From HXMU1420-13 sp024742815 (GTDB taxonomy: Bacteria; Bacteroidota; Rhodothermia; Balneolales; Balneolaceae), in the NCBI GenBank assembly GCA_024742815.1, contig JANSXX010000011.1, forward strand, positions 1 through 64,000: 64,000 bases of DNA. Direction: 5' to 3'. The notes below the pieces were generated by a model that was given only the letters and a program-made list of their open reading frames with translations, was not told the DNA's origin and ran no database searches. Position 1 is the stretch's first letter, and every line of letters starts with the position of its first letter. The position numbers and the translations under genes were made by a program. Positions 23,532-32,231 of the stretch are shown here, piece by piece.

Positions 23532-25424
23532 CTACTTATCAAAAGCCATATTTACGCTCTTAATTTTATTTACATCCGGCTGTCGATAGGTTTTATCAGG
23601 CTGCTCTATAAAATCGTTTGCAGTATATCTGGATGTATCCGCACCTCGCCTCTCAGAGCGTTGCACACCTTTATTTAATTGGTTTCCACCACCTATCATC
23701 TGTTTTAATTCGTGCACCACCGAACGAAGCTCATTCGCTTGGGCTGATAGTTCTTCGGCAGCACTGGCCGATTCTTCCGATGTGGATGCGTTTTGTTGTA
23801 CCACTTGGTCCATTCCGCCAACCACCGAGTGCAGTTGTTCAATCCCAATGGCCTGTTCTTTCGATGCAGCCGATATTTCTACAATTAACGTGCTCACATC
23901 ATTAATGCTGACAGCAATATCATTCAAATTGTTTGAGACTTCTTCGGCTACTTCTGCCCCACGATCGGAGCTTGATTGTGATTTCTGAATTAACTCGGAT
24001 GTATTTCTGGCTGCCACCGCACTGCGTTGAGCCAGGTTTCTAACTTCTTCTGCCACTACTGCAAATCCTTTGCCTGCTTCTCCGGCTCGGGCTGCCTCAA
24101 CCGCCGCATTCAGTGCCAATAAATTGGTTTGAAATGCAATATCGTCGATGGTTTTTATGATTTTCGAAGTTTCTAACGAACTGGATTTAATATCTGTCAT
24201 GGCCTCGTTTAACTTCTGAATCGCCTGTAAACCCTGATCAACTTTAGGGCGAGCTTGATTCATAGAAACTTCAGCCTGAGTGGTATGATCATCCGATTGT
24301 TTTATTTGCAAAGAGATTTCCTCTAAAGAACTGGTTGATTCCTCTAAGCGTGCTGCTTGTTCGTTAGAAGTACCCGCCAATCTCTGACTAGAGGACGATA
24401 CTTCGTTTGATGCAGAATTCACTTGAATCGATGCATTATCCAGCGTATAAATTGCTGATTCTAAGGGTTGCACGATTTGTTTTTTAACAAACAACGAAAC
24501 GATAAAACCAAAAAATAGCAGTACAACTAAAGCAGTTATCGCTAATAAAAGAAAGTCGCGATTTACGCTGGCAACCATGGTATCATAATTCGATTCTACC
24601 ACCAATCCCCAACCTAATTCCGGTATATACGTGTAGCTACCAAACACCTTATCGCCGGCAGCGTTTTTATAAATATCTGCTCCCGATTGTTTATTTATTA
24701 ATTGAGATGCGGCAATCGTATTCAGGCTTTTGTCTACATTGGTTATTGATGAAGCACTCGTTAAGGGCTTCCCTTTTCCATCTATTAAATAGATTTCGGT
24801 GTAGGATTCCATTGGAATCGAATTCACCATTTCAGTAAGCGTAGACAATAGAATTGAGGCACCAACTATTCCATTAAACGTGTCATCAACAAACACCGGC
24901 ACAGATACTACCGATAATAAATTTTTAGTAACCACAGATGGTTCCGGATCTGAAACCACCGTTCTTCCGGTTTTGGTTTCAGTAAAGTAGCTTTTATCGC
25001 TCAAATCGTAGCTTTCTGCCTGTGCATCGGGCAATAAATTGGTGCTTCCATTTAACTGCAGCGTTGAAATTACTCCTTTACCGTTCTCATCCAGCAAGAA
25101 TATATTTTCGTAGTAATCGTGCGACTTACTCAGTTTTAATAAAAGTTCGCCAAGTTGCGCCTTATCCCTGTTCACAGTGGCATCTAAACTAGATACAAAC
25201 AACACCTCATCAACCCGGGCATCCAGCCAATTCGAAAATTGGGCGGTATTCGCCTCACCTTTATGTTCAAGCGTTTGCAATACCGATTCCTGAAAAGACT
25301 GGCTATACAAATTGTAGACTACTACAATAGTACCACCTATACCAAGTAAAAAAGCGGTGATAATGAAAATATTGAGCTTTTTTCCCAGAGTTAATGCGTT
25401 CCAGCGTTGCCAATTATTCTGCAT
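23532..25424 (-). CDS. Methyl-accepting chemotaxis protein with periplasmic Cache domain
   Basis: The 630-residue receptor has a first membrane helix (about 15-38) and a large periplasmic dCache-like ligand domain (about 40-285) containing SYDLSDKSYFTETKTGRTVV. A second membrane helix lies at about 288-312, followed by the cytoplasmic signalling domain with the invariant hairpin DDIAFQTNLLALNAAVEAAR. It ends NMAFDK and lacks the FSEF tail found on the other two receptors here. The gene starts 28 bases after the porin-like gene on the same strand and is probably cotranscribed with it. Its ligand is unknown. Confidence 0.92.
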   Translation of the reverse strand: MQNNWQRWNALTLGKKLNIFIITAFLLGIGGTIVVVYNLYSQSFQESVLQTLEHKGEANTAQFSNWLDARVDEVLFVSSLDATVNRDKAQLGELLLKLSKSHDYYENIFLLDENGKGVISTLQLNGSTNLLPDAQAESYDLSDKSYFTETKTGRTVVSDPEPSVVTKNLLSVVSVPVFVDDTFNGIVGASILLSTLTEMVNSIPMESYTEIYLIDGKGKPLTSASSITNVDKSLNTIAASQLINKQSGADIYKNAAGDKVFGSYTYIPELGWGLVVESNYDTMVASVNRDFLLLAITALVVLLFFGFIVSLFVKKQIVQPLESAIYTLDNASIQVNSASNEVSSSSQRLAGTSNEQAARLEESTSSLEEISLQIKQSDDHTTQAEVSMNQARPKVDQGLQAIQKLNEAMTDIKSSSLETSKIIKTIDDIAFQTNLLALNAAVEAARAGEAGKGFAVVAEEVRNLAQRSAVAARNTSELIQKSQSSSDRGAEVAEEVSNNLNDIAVSINDVSTLIVEISAASKEQAIGIEQLHSVVGGMDQVVQQNASTSEESASAAEELSAQANELRSVVHELKQMIGGGNQLNKGVQRSERRGADTSRYTANDFIEQPDKTYRQPDVNKIKSVNMAFDK

Positions 25425-25452
25425 TGTGGTAATTATTTAATTGAAAAGTGAG

Positions 25453-26565
25453 TTAGAAATGGTAACCGAGTGAAAAATCGAACAGTTGTTGTAAGGCGTT
25501 ATCACCGGTTTTCAATAGAACATAGTCGGCTTTTACCTCCAGAGCCTTAACCGGTTGATATACAATCCCGAGCGAATAATCGGTATGCTCGTAGTATCTT
25601 TTATCGGAAGTTCCATCCGTTCTGAAGTGTGCATCGTACGATTCTACTCTCGCGAATCCTTTTACGCTAGACTCTTCTATATTAATTGGAAATAAATCAC
25701 TTAAGTCGTATCCAAACTCGAGTAATGTACCGTACTGCGCGGAGCCAATTTTGCTATGAAATGCCTCATTGATTTTATCCGATTCCCGAATAGAACTATA
25801 CACTCCTACTACTCTACTTTCAAACTTACCAATAGCATATTGGGTGTAAAACTCAGCGATCCGGTAATCTGCACCAGATAAATCGACTTCGGTCTGATCG
25901 CTATTCGACAATCCCGAATAGAAAAATGCAGTACCAAAGGTCCATTCATAGTTTGGTTTAAGTTTAAGATGTCCACCTGCTCCAATATTATTCAAAGATG
26001 AACCCAGATCCGCATTTCTAGCATTGTAAACTACCGTTTTGGAGTTTAATTCTGCCGGATTTAATCCGGTGCTAACCATTGCCTTATAGCTTACTTTTTT
26101 GGATGGAGTACCGGAAAAGCTAACACCAACCTCTCGCCAAGCGATACTCATATATTTTTCGACCGGCGACACTTCTACAGTACCGTAGGTCGACGATTTA
26201 CCGCCACACAAGGGAACAGAGATCAATCCTGCCTGTATATTGAACTTCTTATTAATTTTATATTTCGCATAAAAATTGGTGAAATAAACATCACCACCTT
26301 TATACTTCTGATCGAAAGCGTGCTCTACAATCACTTTCGAGCCAATGCTCCACTTTTTGTTAAAAGAATAGCCCGTTTTAAAAGCCGCTTTATGCAAATC
26401 CAGCTTACCATAATTCGATGAATTTTGATCAGCCCTTTGCAAAGCATCGTTATAGTGCAACTCTGCCTCAAAAGCATAAGTCAGTTTCTTTTGCTCTTGT
26501 GCGAATACTGAATTTGAAATTAATAGTAGTAGTAAAAAGCTAACGCCATATCTAAGAATCTTCAT
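25453..26565 (-). CDS. Outer-membrane porin-like beta-barrel protein
   Basis: A signal peptide (ILRYGVSFLLLLLISNSVFA, ending near residue 22) precedes 350 residues with alternating hydrophobic and polar strands rich in Tyr, Lys and Gly. The chain ends on Phe (FDFSLGYHF), which is typical of outer-membrane barrels. It resembles phosphate-selective/anion porin-type proteins only in general pattern, so a substrate cannot be named. It is followed directly by a Cache chemoreceptor and preceded by a sigma-28-like promoter at 26652-26678. That suggests uptake linked to taxis toward the same compound. Confidence 0.7.
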   Translation of the reverse strand: MKILRYGVSFLLLLLISNSVFAQEQKKLTYAFEAELHYNDALQRADQNSSNYGKLDLHKAAFKTGYSFNKKWSIGSKVIVEHAFDQKYKGGDVYFTNFYAKYKINKKFNIQAGLISVPLCGGKSSTYGTVEVSPVEKYMSIAWREVGVSFSGTPSKKVSYKAMVSTGLNPAELNSKTVVYNARNADLGSSLNNIGAGGHLKLKPNYEWTFGTAFFYSGLSNSDQTEVDLSGADYRIAEFYTQYAIGKFESRVVGVYSSIRESDKINEAFHSKIGSAQYGTLLEFGYDLSDLFPINIEESSVKGFARVESYDAHFRTDGTSDKRYYEHTDYSLGIVYQPVKALEVKADYVLLKTGDNALQQLFDFSLGYHF

Positions 26566-26651
26566 TGTGTTCTCCTCTTATTTTTTGATCTAATTGATCG
26601 ATCTCTTTGTACCTGATTTGTATCCTTCATTTATAAATTTGCCCAATTTTA

Positions 26652-26678
26652 TTATCGGCTGAATCTCTAAATCCCTTG
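26652..26678 (-). promoter_or_regulatory. Sigma-28-type promoter upstream of the porin-chemoreceptor pair
   Basis: On the minus strand CAAG (26678-26675) and CCGATAA (26658-26652) are separated by 16 bases. The -10 reads AGCCGATAA. It lies about 85 bases before the porin-like start, between the terminator of the neighbouring gene and this gene. Confidence 0.5.
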
Positions 26679-26691
26679 AGTTTTTTTGGAT

Positions 26692-26723
26692 AAAAAAAGG
26701 CGTTGTCCAGCCAGAACAACGCC
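26692..26723 (-). terminator. Terminator of the TonB-like gene 26754-27173
   Basis: An eight-base stem GGCGTTGT (26699-26706) / ACAACGCC (26716-26723) is followed on the minus strand by seven T residues. It starts about 30 bases past the stop codon. Confidence 0.88.
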
Positions 26724-26753
26724 CTTATCTAACTATATAGGGTTATCATCAAA

Positions 26754-27173
26754 TCATTCTTGAATTTTAAAAGTGATAGGTAGTGTGTAGTACACACTCA
26801 CCGGTTGTCCACCATTAGTCGCCGGCGTAAACTTCACTTTTTTAATTCCTTCAATAGCAGCCTCTCCACAGCCTGCGCCAATATCTTTTAACACTTCGGG
26901 CTTTTTTACGTTTCCATTTTCATCAACAATAAAGCGTACAAAAACACGTCCTTCTACATTATTCATAGAAGCGGCACGTGGGTATTTAATATGCTTATAC
27001 ACTTCTTTTAGCCCTCCAACAATTTCAGGCATCACATCGGCCATGGTAAGTACTTCGGCAGTATCTGCAACCGATACGAAGCTATAATTTTTAATTTCAT
27101 CGGCCTGTACTTGCCCAGACACAGCCAACATTAACAGTAAAATCATTCCGTAATTCTTTTTCTCTTTCATCAT
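26754..27173 (-). CDS. Periplasmic TonB C-terminal-domain protein
   Basis: The 139-residue protein has a signal peptide (YGMILLLMLAVSGQVQADE, cleaved near residue 25) and then a TonB C-terminal domain: VEGRVFVRFIVDENGNVKKP, VLKDIGAGCGEAAIEGIKKV and KFTPATNGGQPVSVYYTLPI. Unlike true TonB it has no Pro-rich spacer and no retained N-terminal anchor. It is closely similar to the protein at 27357-27788, suggesting a duplication. It has its own sigma-28-like promoter at 27225-27251 and its own terminator. A partner outer-membrane receptor is not obvious. Confidence 0.82.
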   Translation of the reverse strand: MMKEKKNYGMILLLMLAVSGQVQADEIKNYSFVSVADTAEVLTMADVMPEIVGGLKEVYKHIKYPRAASMNNVEGRVFVRFIVDENGNVKKPEVLKDIGAGCGEAAIEGIKKVKFTPATNGGQPVSVYYTLPITFKIQE

Positions 27174-27224
27174 TTTTTTAATATATAGGTTTTGTAATTA
27201 GAATCTGTAATCCTCTTTATTCTG

Positions 27225-27251
27225 TTATCGTACAGCCTGCAATTTTACTTA
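27225..27251 (-). promoter_or_regulatory. Sigma-28-type promoter upstream of the TonB-like gene
   Basis: On the minus strand TAAG (27251-27248), 16 bases, then ACGATAA (27231-27225), one mismatch from CCGATAA. It lies 52 bases before the start at 27173 and just after the terminator of the upstream unit. Confidence 0.55.
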
Positions 27252-27291
27252 AGGTGTTTTATTAAGATTTTTTAATAAAAAATGAGCAGAC

Positions 27292-27326
27292 AAAAAAAGA
27301 GTGCAGCCCTACCAAGACCACACTCT
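27292..27326 (-). terminator. Terminator of the cheW-chemoreceptor-TonB-like unit
   Basis: A six-base stem AGAGTG/CACTCT (27298-27303 and 27321-27326) with a 17-base loop is followed on the minus strand by a run of seven T. It begins about 30 bases after the stop at 27357. Confidence 0.78.
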
Positions 27327-27356
27327 AACTAACTATATTGGGTTATCTCTATGCAA

Positions 27357-27788
27357 TTAGTTTCCCATCTTAAAAATAACCGGTAATGTATAGGATACGG
27401 CAACCGGTTCGCCATTTAAGAGTCCTGGGGTAAAATTCACTTTTTCTAGGGCGGCAATAGCAGCATTTCCACAATCGTCGCCTATGTCTTTTAATACTTT
27501 TGGGTTATCCACTTTTCCATTTTCATCAACCACAAACTGAATGTACACTTTACCTTCGGTTCTGTTATTTAAAGCAGTTTTGGGGTAGCTGATGTTTTTA
27601 TACACCTCACCGATTCCACCGATAATCTGAGGCATTTGATCAACAATAGTGTACACTTTGGTACTATCATCGGTGATGCTGATTTCAATTTTTGTCAGAT
27701 CTGTATCATTCGCATGGCTATCTGGCGTTTGAATGAATGCTATTACTAACAGTGCACTAAGAATCGTTGTTATGTATGTTTTTTTCAT
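27357..27788 (-). CDS. Periplasmic TonB C-terminal-domain protein (paralogue)
   Basis: The chosen start at 27788 (MKKTYITTILSALLV) is favoured over an upstream ATG at 27803 because AAGGAGG lies 6 bases before it. The signal peptide ends near SHA-ND. The mature part is a TonB C-terminal domain (TEGKVYIQFVVDENGKVDNP, VLKDIGDDCGNAAIAALEKV) very like the 26754-27173 product, including the IVDQMPQIIGGIGEVYKNI entry segment. It begins 39 bases after a chemoreceptor gene and probably shares its transcript with cheW. A function in chemotaxis or envelope energy transfer is inference. Confidence 0.82.
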   Translation of the reverse strand: MKKTYITTILSALLVIAFIQTPDSHANDTDLTKIEISITDDSTKVYTIVDQMPQIIGGIGEVYKNISYPKTALNNRTEGKVYIQFVVDENGKVDNPKVLKDIGDDCGNAAIAALEKVNFTPGLLNGEPVAVSYTLPVIFKMGN

Positions 27789-27827
27789 TGTAGCCTCCTT
27801 CATGTCAGGCTTAGTTAGGGACGTAAA

Positions 27828-29870
27828 TTAAAACTCACTAAAATCGTCATCTCCAAGGGGAATCAACTCATGTGGTTCTTTTCCGGTTGATGGTTTACTC
27901 TGGCCATTACTTACCGGTGTTTTTGCCAACATTGGCTTGTAAGAATGTGCCGGTTCAATTTCTTTTTCGTATTGTGGGCGTTTTAACTCATGGCTATCGT
28001 AATTGGATTCCTGATCAGCATTAAATTTGCTCTGCGCATTCAATCCAACTAACTGAGCCATTCTCGCTACGATATTATTTAACTCAGAAGCCTGAGCGGT
28101 TAACTGCTCTGCAGCACTTGCACTCTCTTCGGATGCAGAAGCATTACCTTGAACAACCGAATCCATATCGCTCATTACCACATTCATCTGGTTAATACCA
28201 TCAGCTTGTTCTTTCGATGCAGCTGAAATCTCCACAACCAGCGTACTTACGCTATGAATACTTTCAGCAATTTTCTCAAGGTTTTCCGCTACTTCGTTTG
28301 CTACAGTAGTTCCCCGATGGGTATTATCTTGCGATTTCTGAATTAGTTCTGAGGTATCTTTGGCGGCTTCAGCACTGCGTTGTGCCAAATTTCGAACTTC
28401 TTCTGCTACCACAGCAAAACCTTTACCTGCTTCACCAGCCCGTGCAGCTTCAACAGCGGCGTTAAGTGCTAATAAGTTGGTCTGGAATGCAATGTCATCA
28501 ATGGTTTTGATGATTTTAGAAGTCTCATCTGAGGAATTTTTGATTTCCTCCATCGCTTTATTCATGCGCGTCATTGCGGTTACTCCATTTTCGATCAATG
28601 GCTTGGCAATGTTCATAGCGTGTTCGGCTTCTGATGAGTTTTCGTCGGTTTGTTTGATTTGCGACGACATTTCTTCAAGTGATGAAGAGGTCTCTTCCAA
28701 ACTTGCAGCTTGCTTACTAGAACTGCTGGCGAGTTGTTGACTCGAACTTGAAAGTTGCTCTGCCGAAGACTGAACTTCATCAGCACCGGTTGTTAATTGA
28801 GCTATAATCTCGTTCAGCACTTTATTTATAGACCTACCGACCATAGCTCCTACAATAAATGCAATAATTACAGCTACTATCGCAATTGTAGCTACAGTTA
28901 TGCGCGCTGTTTGCACAACACCATGGGTAGAATTTGCTTCGTCAAACGCATTCTTTTGCGAAATTTCAGCTAATGCAATGGCATCCTTCAGAATATTCTC
29001 AAAAGCTACCGTTCTTTGTCGTTCAGCTTTGGTAACCTCATTACGAGCTGCAATCATAGCACGAACGGTTTCAACATTATCATTCAATGTAGCAAGTGCT
29101 ATATTCAGGTAAATTTCGCCTTCCATTGAGTTTACTCCCTCCAATAATCCACCAAATTCGGTGCGAAGATTGATGAACTCATTCTCAATTCCTGCTAAGT
29201 CTTGCTGGCTATCCAAGGCCTCGCTTTGCCAGAGGTTGCTAAGTAATTGAGCTTGGGTAAGAATGGAAGCTTTGGCTTTTTCAATGCGCTCTGTTTCTGC
29301 AGCCAACTGCGTACCTCGCATAGAACCAAGTTCCTGCTCAGCTACAGCTAAATATTCCGCCACACTCGATTCGAAATCACTACTAGAAGAAGCCGTTTGA
29401 TCTTTGTATTTGATTAACGCCTCGTTAGCATCGTAGAAACCGAATATTGCTTCTTCAAAAAGCACCATATTCTCTTCCAAGTCTACAATGTAAATAGTGA
29501 TTTCTTGTATATCATTTTCGACGGCCAGTGATTTCGTGGAGTCGATATCGCTTTTCAAGCGCTCCAAACCTTCCTTAACGTCTTCCCAAGCCTTTTCATC
29601 GTTCTTTTTCGCATAGCTCAAAAGGCTATAGCCAATAAATCTACCGTCATTTTCAATGGTATTTGCCAACTGCCATTCAATTAAGCTTACATCGAGCAAT
29701 CGCTCTGTGTAGTTATTAATTAGTGAAAGGCTGAAAATGGCAATAACGCCCACTAGTAAAATGGTCACTATTCCACCCCCGGAAATCAGCATCATTTTAC
29801 GGCTGATGGTCCACGAGCTCGACGTAATGTTGGTCGATTTAATATTCTGTACTATATCCTTGATGTTCAT
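27828..29870 (-). CDS. Methyl-accepting chemotaxis protein with helical sensor domain
   Basis: The 680-residue receptor has membrane helices at about 27-52 and 323-346. A long all-helical periplasmic region lies between them with no recognised ligand pocket. The cytoplasmic signalling domain follows with the invariant hairpin DDIAFQTNLLALNAAVEAAR. After a flexible Pro/Ser-rich linker it ends PLGDDDFSEF, an aromatic-x-x-aromatic tail like the CheR/CheB tethering pentapeptide of enteric receptors. A canonical HAMP domain is not clear. It starts 22 bases after cheW and is followed by a TonB-like gene. Confidence 0.92.
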   Translation of the reverse strand: MNIKDIVQNIKSTNITSSSWTISRKMMLISGGGIVTILLVGVIAIFSLSLINNYTERLLDVSLIEWQLANTIENDGRFIGYSLLSYAKKNDEKAWEDVKEGLERLKSDIDSTKSLAVENDIQEITIYIVDLEENMVLFEEAIFGFYDANEALIKYKDQTASSSSDFESSVAEYLAVAEQELGSMRGTQLAAETERIEKAKASILTQAQLLSNLWQSEALDSQQDLAGIENEFINLRTEFGGLLEGVNSMEGEIYLNIALATLNDNVETVRAMIAARNEVTKAERQRTVAFENILKDAIALAEISQKNAFDEANSTHGVVQTARITVATIAIVAVIIAFIVGAMVGRSINKVLNEIIAQLTTGADEVQSSAEQLSSSSQQLASSSSKQAASLEETSSSLEEMSSQIKQTDENSSEAEHAMNIAKPLIENGVTAMTRMNKAMEEIKNSSDETSKIIKTIDDIAFQTNLLALNAAVEAARAGEAGKGFAVVAEEVRNLAQRSAEAAKDTSELIQKSQDNTHRGTTVANEVAENLEKIAESIHSVSTLVVEISAASKEQADGINQMNVVMSDMDSVVQGNASASEESASAAEQLTAQASELNNIVARMAQLVGLNAQSKFNADQESNYDSHELKRPQYEKEIEPAHSYKPMLAKTPVSNGQSKPSTGKEPHELIPLGDDDFSEF

Positions 29871-29892
29871 AAGACGCTATGCTTTAGTGTTT

Positions 29893-30414
29893 TTATCCGG
29901 CGGTAGGTTCAGGAGTAGCGTTTTTCACTTCGGTTGGCACATCAAAAACAACCTTATGCACATCAAGAATCATTTTAACGGATTTCTCCAGTTTACCAAT
30001 ACCTGATAAGTACTCGCTGTTTCCGGTTACCCCGAAGCTTGGGATCGCATCAATTTGCTCAGTTTTTAGATCCGCTACTTCCGATACTTTATCTACAACA
30101 ATGCCCATCAAATGCTTTTCTTCCTGAATTACAATGATGCAGGTTTCTTCGGTGTCTTCTACTCTTGGCAAACCGAATCGCACTCGAAGGTTCATAATCG
30201 GAACAATTTTGCCCCGCAGATTAAGTACGCCACGTACATATTCCGGCATTTTTGGAACCGGAGTAATGGGGAGTAACCCAATTATTTCCTGCACCTTTAG
30301 GATTTCGATTGCATATTCTTCGTTGCCCAGAAAAAAGCTCAAAAACTTGCCGCCTTTTACAGCAACACCATTTGAATGTGTAAGTTCTTGCTCTACTACT
30401 TGTTCTTCCATCAT
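29893..30414 (-). CDS. cheW: Chemotaxis coupling protein CheW
   Basis: CheW links chemoreceptors to CheA. The 173 residues include the family core FFLGNEEYAIEILKVQEIIG, then MPEYVRGVLNLRGKIVPIMNL and VDKVSEVADLKTEQI. A short charged N-terminus and an Ala/Pro-rich C-terminal tail flank the domain. It heads a probable unit with a chemoreceptor and a TonB-like gene, and a sigma-28-like promoter is at 30469-30495. Confidence 0.96.
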   Translation of the reverse strand: MMEEQVVEQELTHSNGVAVKGGKFLSFFLGNEEYAIEILKVQEIIGLLPITPVPKMPEYVRGVLNLRGKIVPIMNLRVRFGLPRVEDTEETCIIVIQEEKHLMGIVVDKVSEVADLKTEQIDAIPSFGVTGNSEYLSGIGKLEKSVKMILDVHKVVFDVPTEVKNATPEPTAG

Positions 30415-30468
30415 TTACTCAATTAAGTCGTTTAAATATGTGGGCATCCTTTGTTGGATTCCCCGCTA

Positions 30469-30495
30469 TTATCGGGAGCATTGGCGCATCCCTTA
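30469..30495 (-). promoter_or_regulatory. Sigma-28-type promoter upstream of cheW
   Basis: On the minus strand TAAG (30495-30492), 16 bases, then CCGATAA (30475-30469), preceded by C. It lies 55 bases before the cheW start. Confidence 0.65.
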
Positions 30496-30528
30496 AGATG
30501 TTGGTGTGAAATTCTTCACATTTTTTTT

Positions 30529-30562
30529 AGAAAGAGCAGCCTACAATCAGTCTGCTCTTTTT
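30529..30562 (-). terminator. Probable terminator after the chemoreceptor gene 30582-32231
   Basis: A nine-base stem AAAGAGCAG (30531-30539) / CTGCTCTTT (30552-30560) lies about 20 bases past the stop codon. The T run is stronger on the plus strand than on the minus, so efficiency in the minus direction is uncertain. Confidence 0.6.
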
Positions 30563-30581
30563 TATTGAAGTTTTGCTCGGT

Positions 30582-32231
30582 TCAAAACTCACTAAAGTCA
30601 AATTCGAGTTCTTTTTTGTCCTCAACATGAGCACGAGAAACTCTTTCATGTGCGTACATAGCCGGCTGATAACGTCCGGTATTCTGAGGTTGGAATTTTT
30701 CTTTTTTCTTCAGATTGATCCCAAAAGGATTTTCTTTTTGATTGGCCTTTCCTACCAATTGGGTGATCTCGCTAACTACATACATCAGCTCATTGGCCTG
30801 CGCCGATAGTTCTTCTGCAGCACTAGCCGATTCTTCCGAAGCACTCGCATTTTCCTGAACCGATTCGTCCATTTGGGACATCGCCGAATTCATTTCTTTA
30901 ATTCCAATAGCCTGTTCTTTCGATGCAGTAGCAATTTCTGATACCAATGCATCCATCTTATCGCTGCTCGCTGCTATTTCGTTTAAGTTTTCAGCAACTT
31001 CTTTAGCCATTGTTGCTCCGGTTGCGGAACTGCTTTGCGATTTTATGATCAACTCAGAAGTATCTTTCGCGGCTTCTGCGCTGCGTTGTGCAAGATTTCT
31101 CACTTCTTCAGCAACTACGGCAAACCCTTTCCCCGCTTCACCCGCACGTGCAGCTTCAACGGCAGCATTTAATGCCAATAAATTAGTTTGGAAGGCAATG
31201 TCATCAATCGTTTTGATGATTTTGGACGTTTCTTCAGATGCCGACTGAATATTGTTCATCGCATCGTTCAATCGCTTAATCGATTCCACACCTTGTTTAA
31301 GCTGGGCATTGGTTTGTTTTACTGATAATTCTGCGGCATCACAGTTTTCATCCGTCTGAGCGGTTTGCGAAGCCATTTCTTCCAGCGAGGAGTTTGTTTC
31401 CTCTAAACTAGCCGCTTGTTCATTCGCACCTTCCGCAATTTGCTGGCTGGCCCCTGAAAGTTGCTCTGCTGATGAGTTCACCAATTCTGCACCGGTTGTG
31501 AGGCGTTCAACAATGGATCTCAGCACTTTATTGATGGATTTTGTTACCAAAAAGCCAAGAATTGCCGATAGTAGCACACCAAGAATTAGCCCCGACAGAC
31601 TAAGTGCTTCCACAAAACTACCACGTGTAAGTGACGCGGTCACCGTTTCTTCGGCAATCTTATTATTGATATCTACCACATCTTTAATTGTGGCAATACT
31701 ATGTTGCTTCGAATCTTTGTTGTGGTTCAAAAACTGATCACGAAGAAGTAATAATGTTTGCCCAGATTCCTGATTGGCTTTAAGGTTAGCAAAATATTGA
31801 TCAGCAATAACCATAAACGCCTCATGATCGCTTTTCCAGGTAGAATAGGCTGTTTCAAATTTCTTCCACTTTTCGGCTTCTTCAACTGTTTGGGGCAATA
31901 CTATATAAGTATCCCAAGCTACTTCCAGGTCATTCCAGTTCACATATAAAGAATTACGTACAGCTTCCCGATCTACAAGTGTTAGTTCAGAGTTTTGCAA
32001 GGCTTCTTCCGCAGCACTTATATTTGATAATGCTAGGCTTATCTGTTGCAAAGATGCAACACTTGGAAGGCGTACTACACCAATCTCCTCAATTGCTTGT
32101 TGATTTTTTTGTGCACTGAAATAGCCCAACCCACCCAAAAGCATAGTTATAATACTGATGCTCAAAAAGGTGAGGCTTAATTTCTTATTTAAAGTCCAGG
32201 TATTTTTATTCTGATTTGCTAATGGTTTCAT
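30582..32231 (-). CDS. Methyl-accepting chemotaxis protein with four-helix-bundle sensor
   Basis: The 549-residue receptor has membrane helices at about 18-40 and 210-232 flanking a roughly 165-residue helical periplasmic domain of four-helix-bundle (4HB_MCP) size. The signalling domain includes DDIAFQTNLLALNAAVEAAR and SEESASAAEELSAQANEL. The C-terminus is ELEFDFSEF, sharing DFSEF with the receptor at 27828-29870. No sigma-28-like site meeting the window's pattern was found close upstream; the 600 bases upstream are non-coding. Confidence 0.93.
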   Translation of the reverse strand: MKPLANQNKNTWTLNKKLSLTFLSISIITMLLGGLGYFSAQKNQQAIEEIGVVRLPSVASLQQISLALSNISAAEEALQNSELTLVDREAVRNSLYVNWNDLEVAWDTYIVLPQTVEEAEKWKKFETAYSTWKSDHEAFMVIADQYFANLKANQESGQTLLLLRDQFLNHNKDSKQHSIATIKDVVDINNKIAEETVTASLTRGSFVEALSLSGLILGVLLSAILGFLVTKSINKVLRSIVERLTTGAELVNSSAEQLSGASQQIAEGANEQAASLEETNSSLEEMASQTAQTDENCDAAELSVKQTNAQLKQGVESIKRLNDAMNNIQSASEETSKIIKTIDDIAFQTNLLALNAAVEAARAGEAGKGFAVVAEEVRNLAQRSAEAAKDTSELIIKSQSSSATGATMAKEVAENLNEIAASSDKMDALVSEIATASKEQAIGIKEMNSAMSQMDESVQENASASEESASAAEELSAQANELMYVVSEITQLVGKANQKENPFGINLKKKEKFQPQNTGRYQPAMYAHERVSRAHVEDKKELEFDFSEF

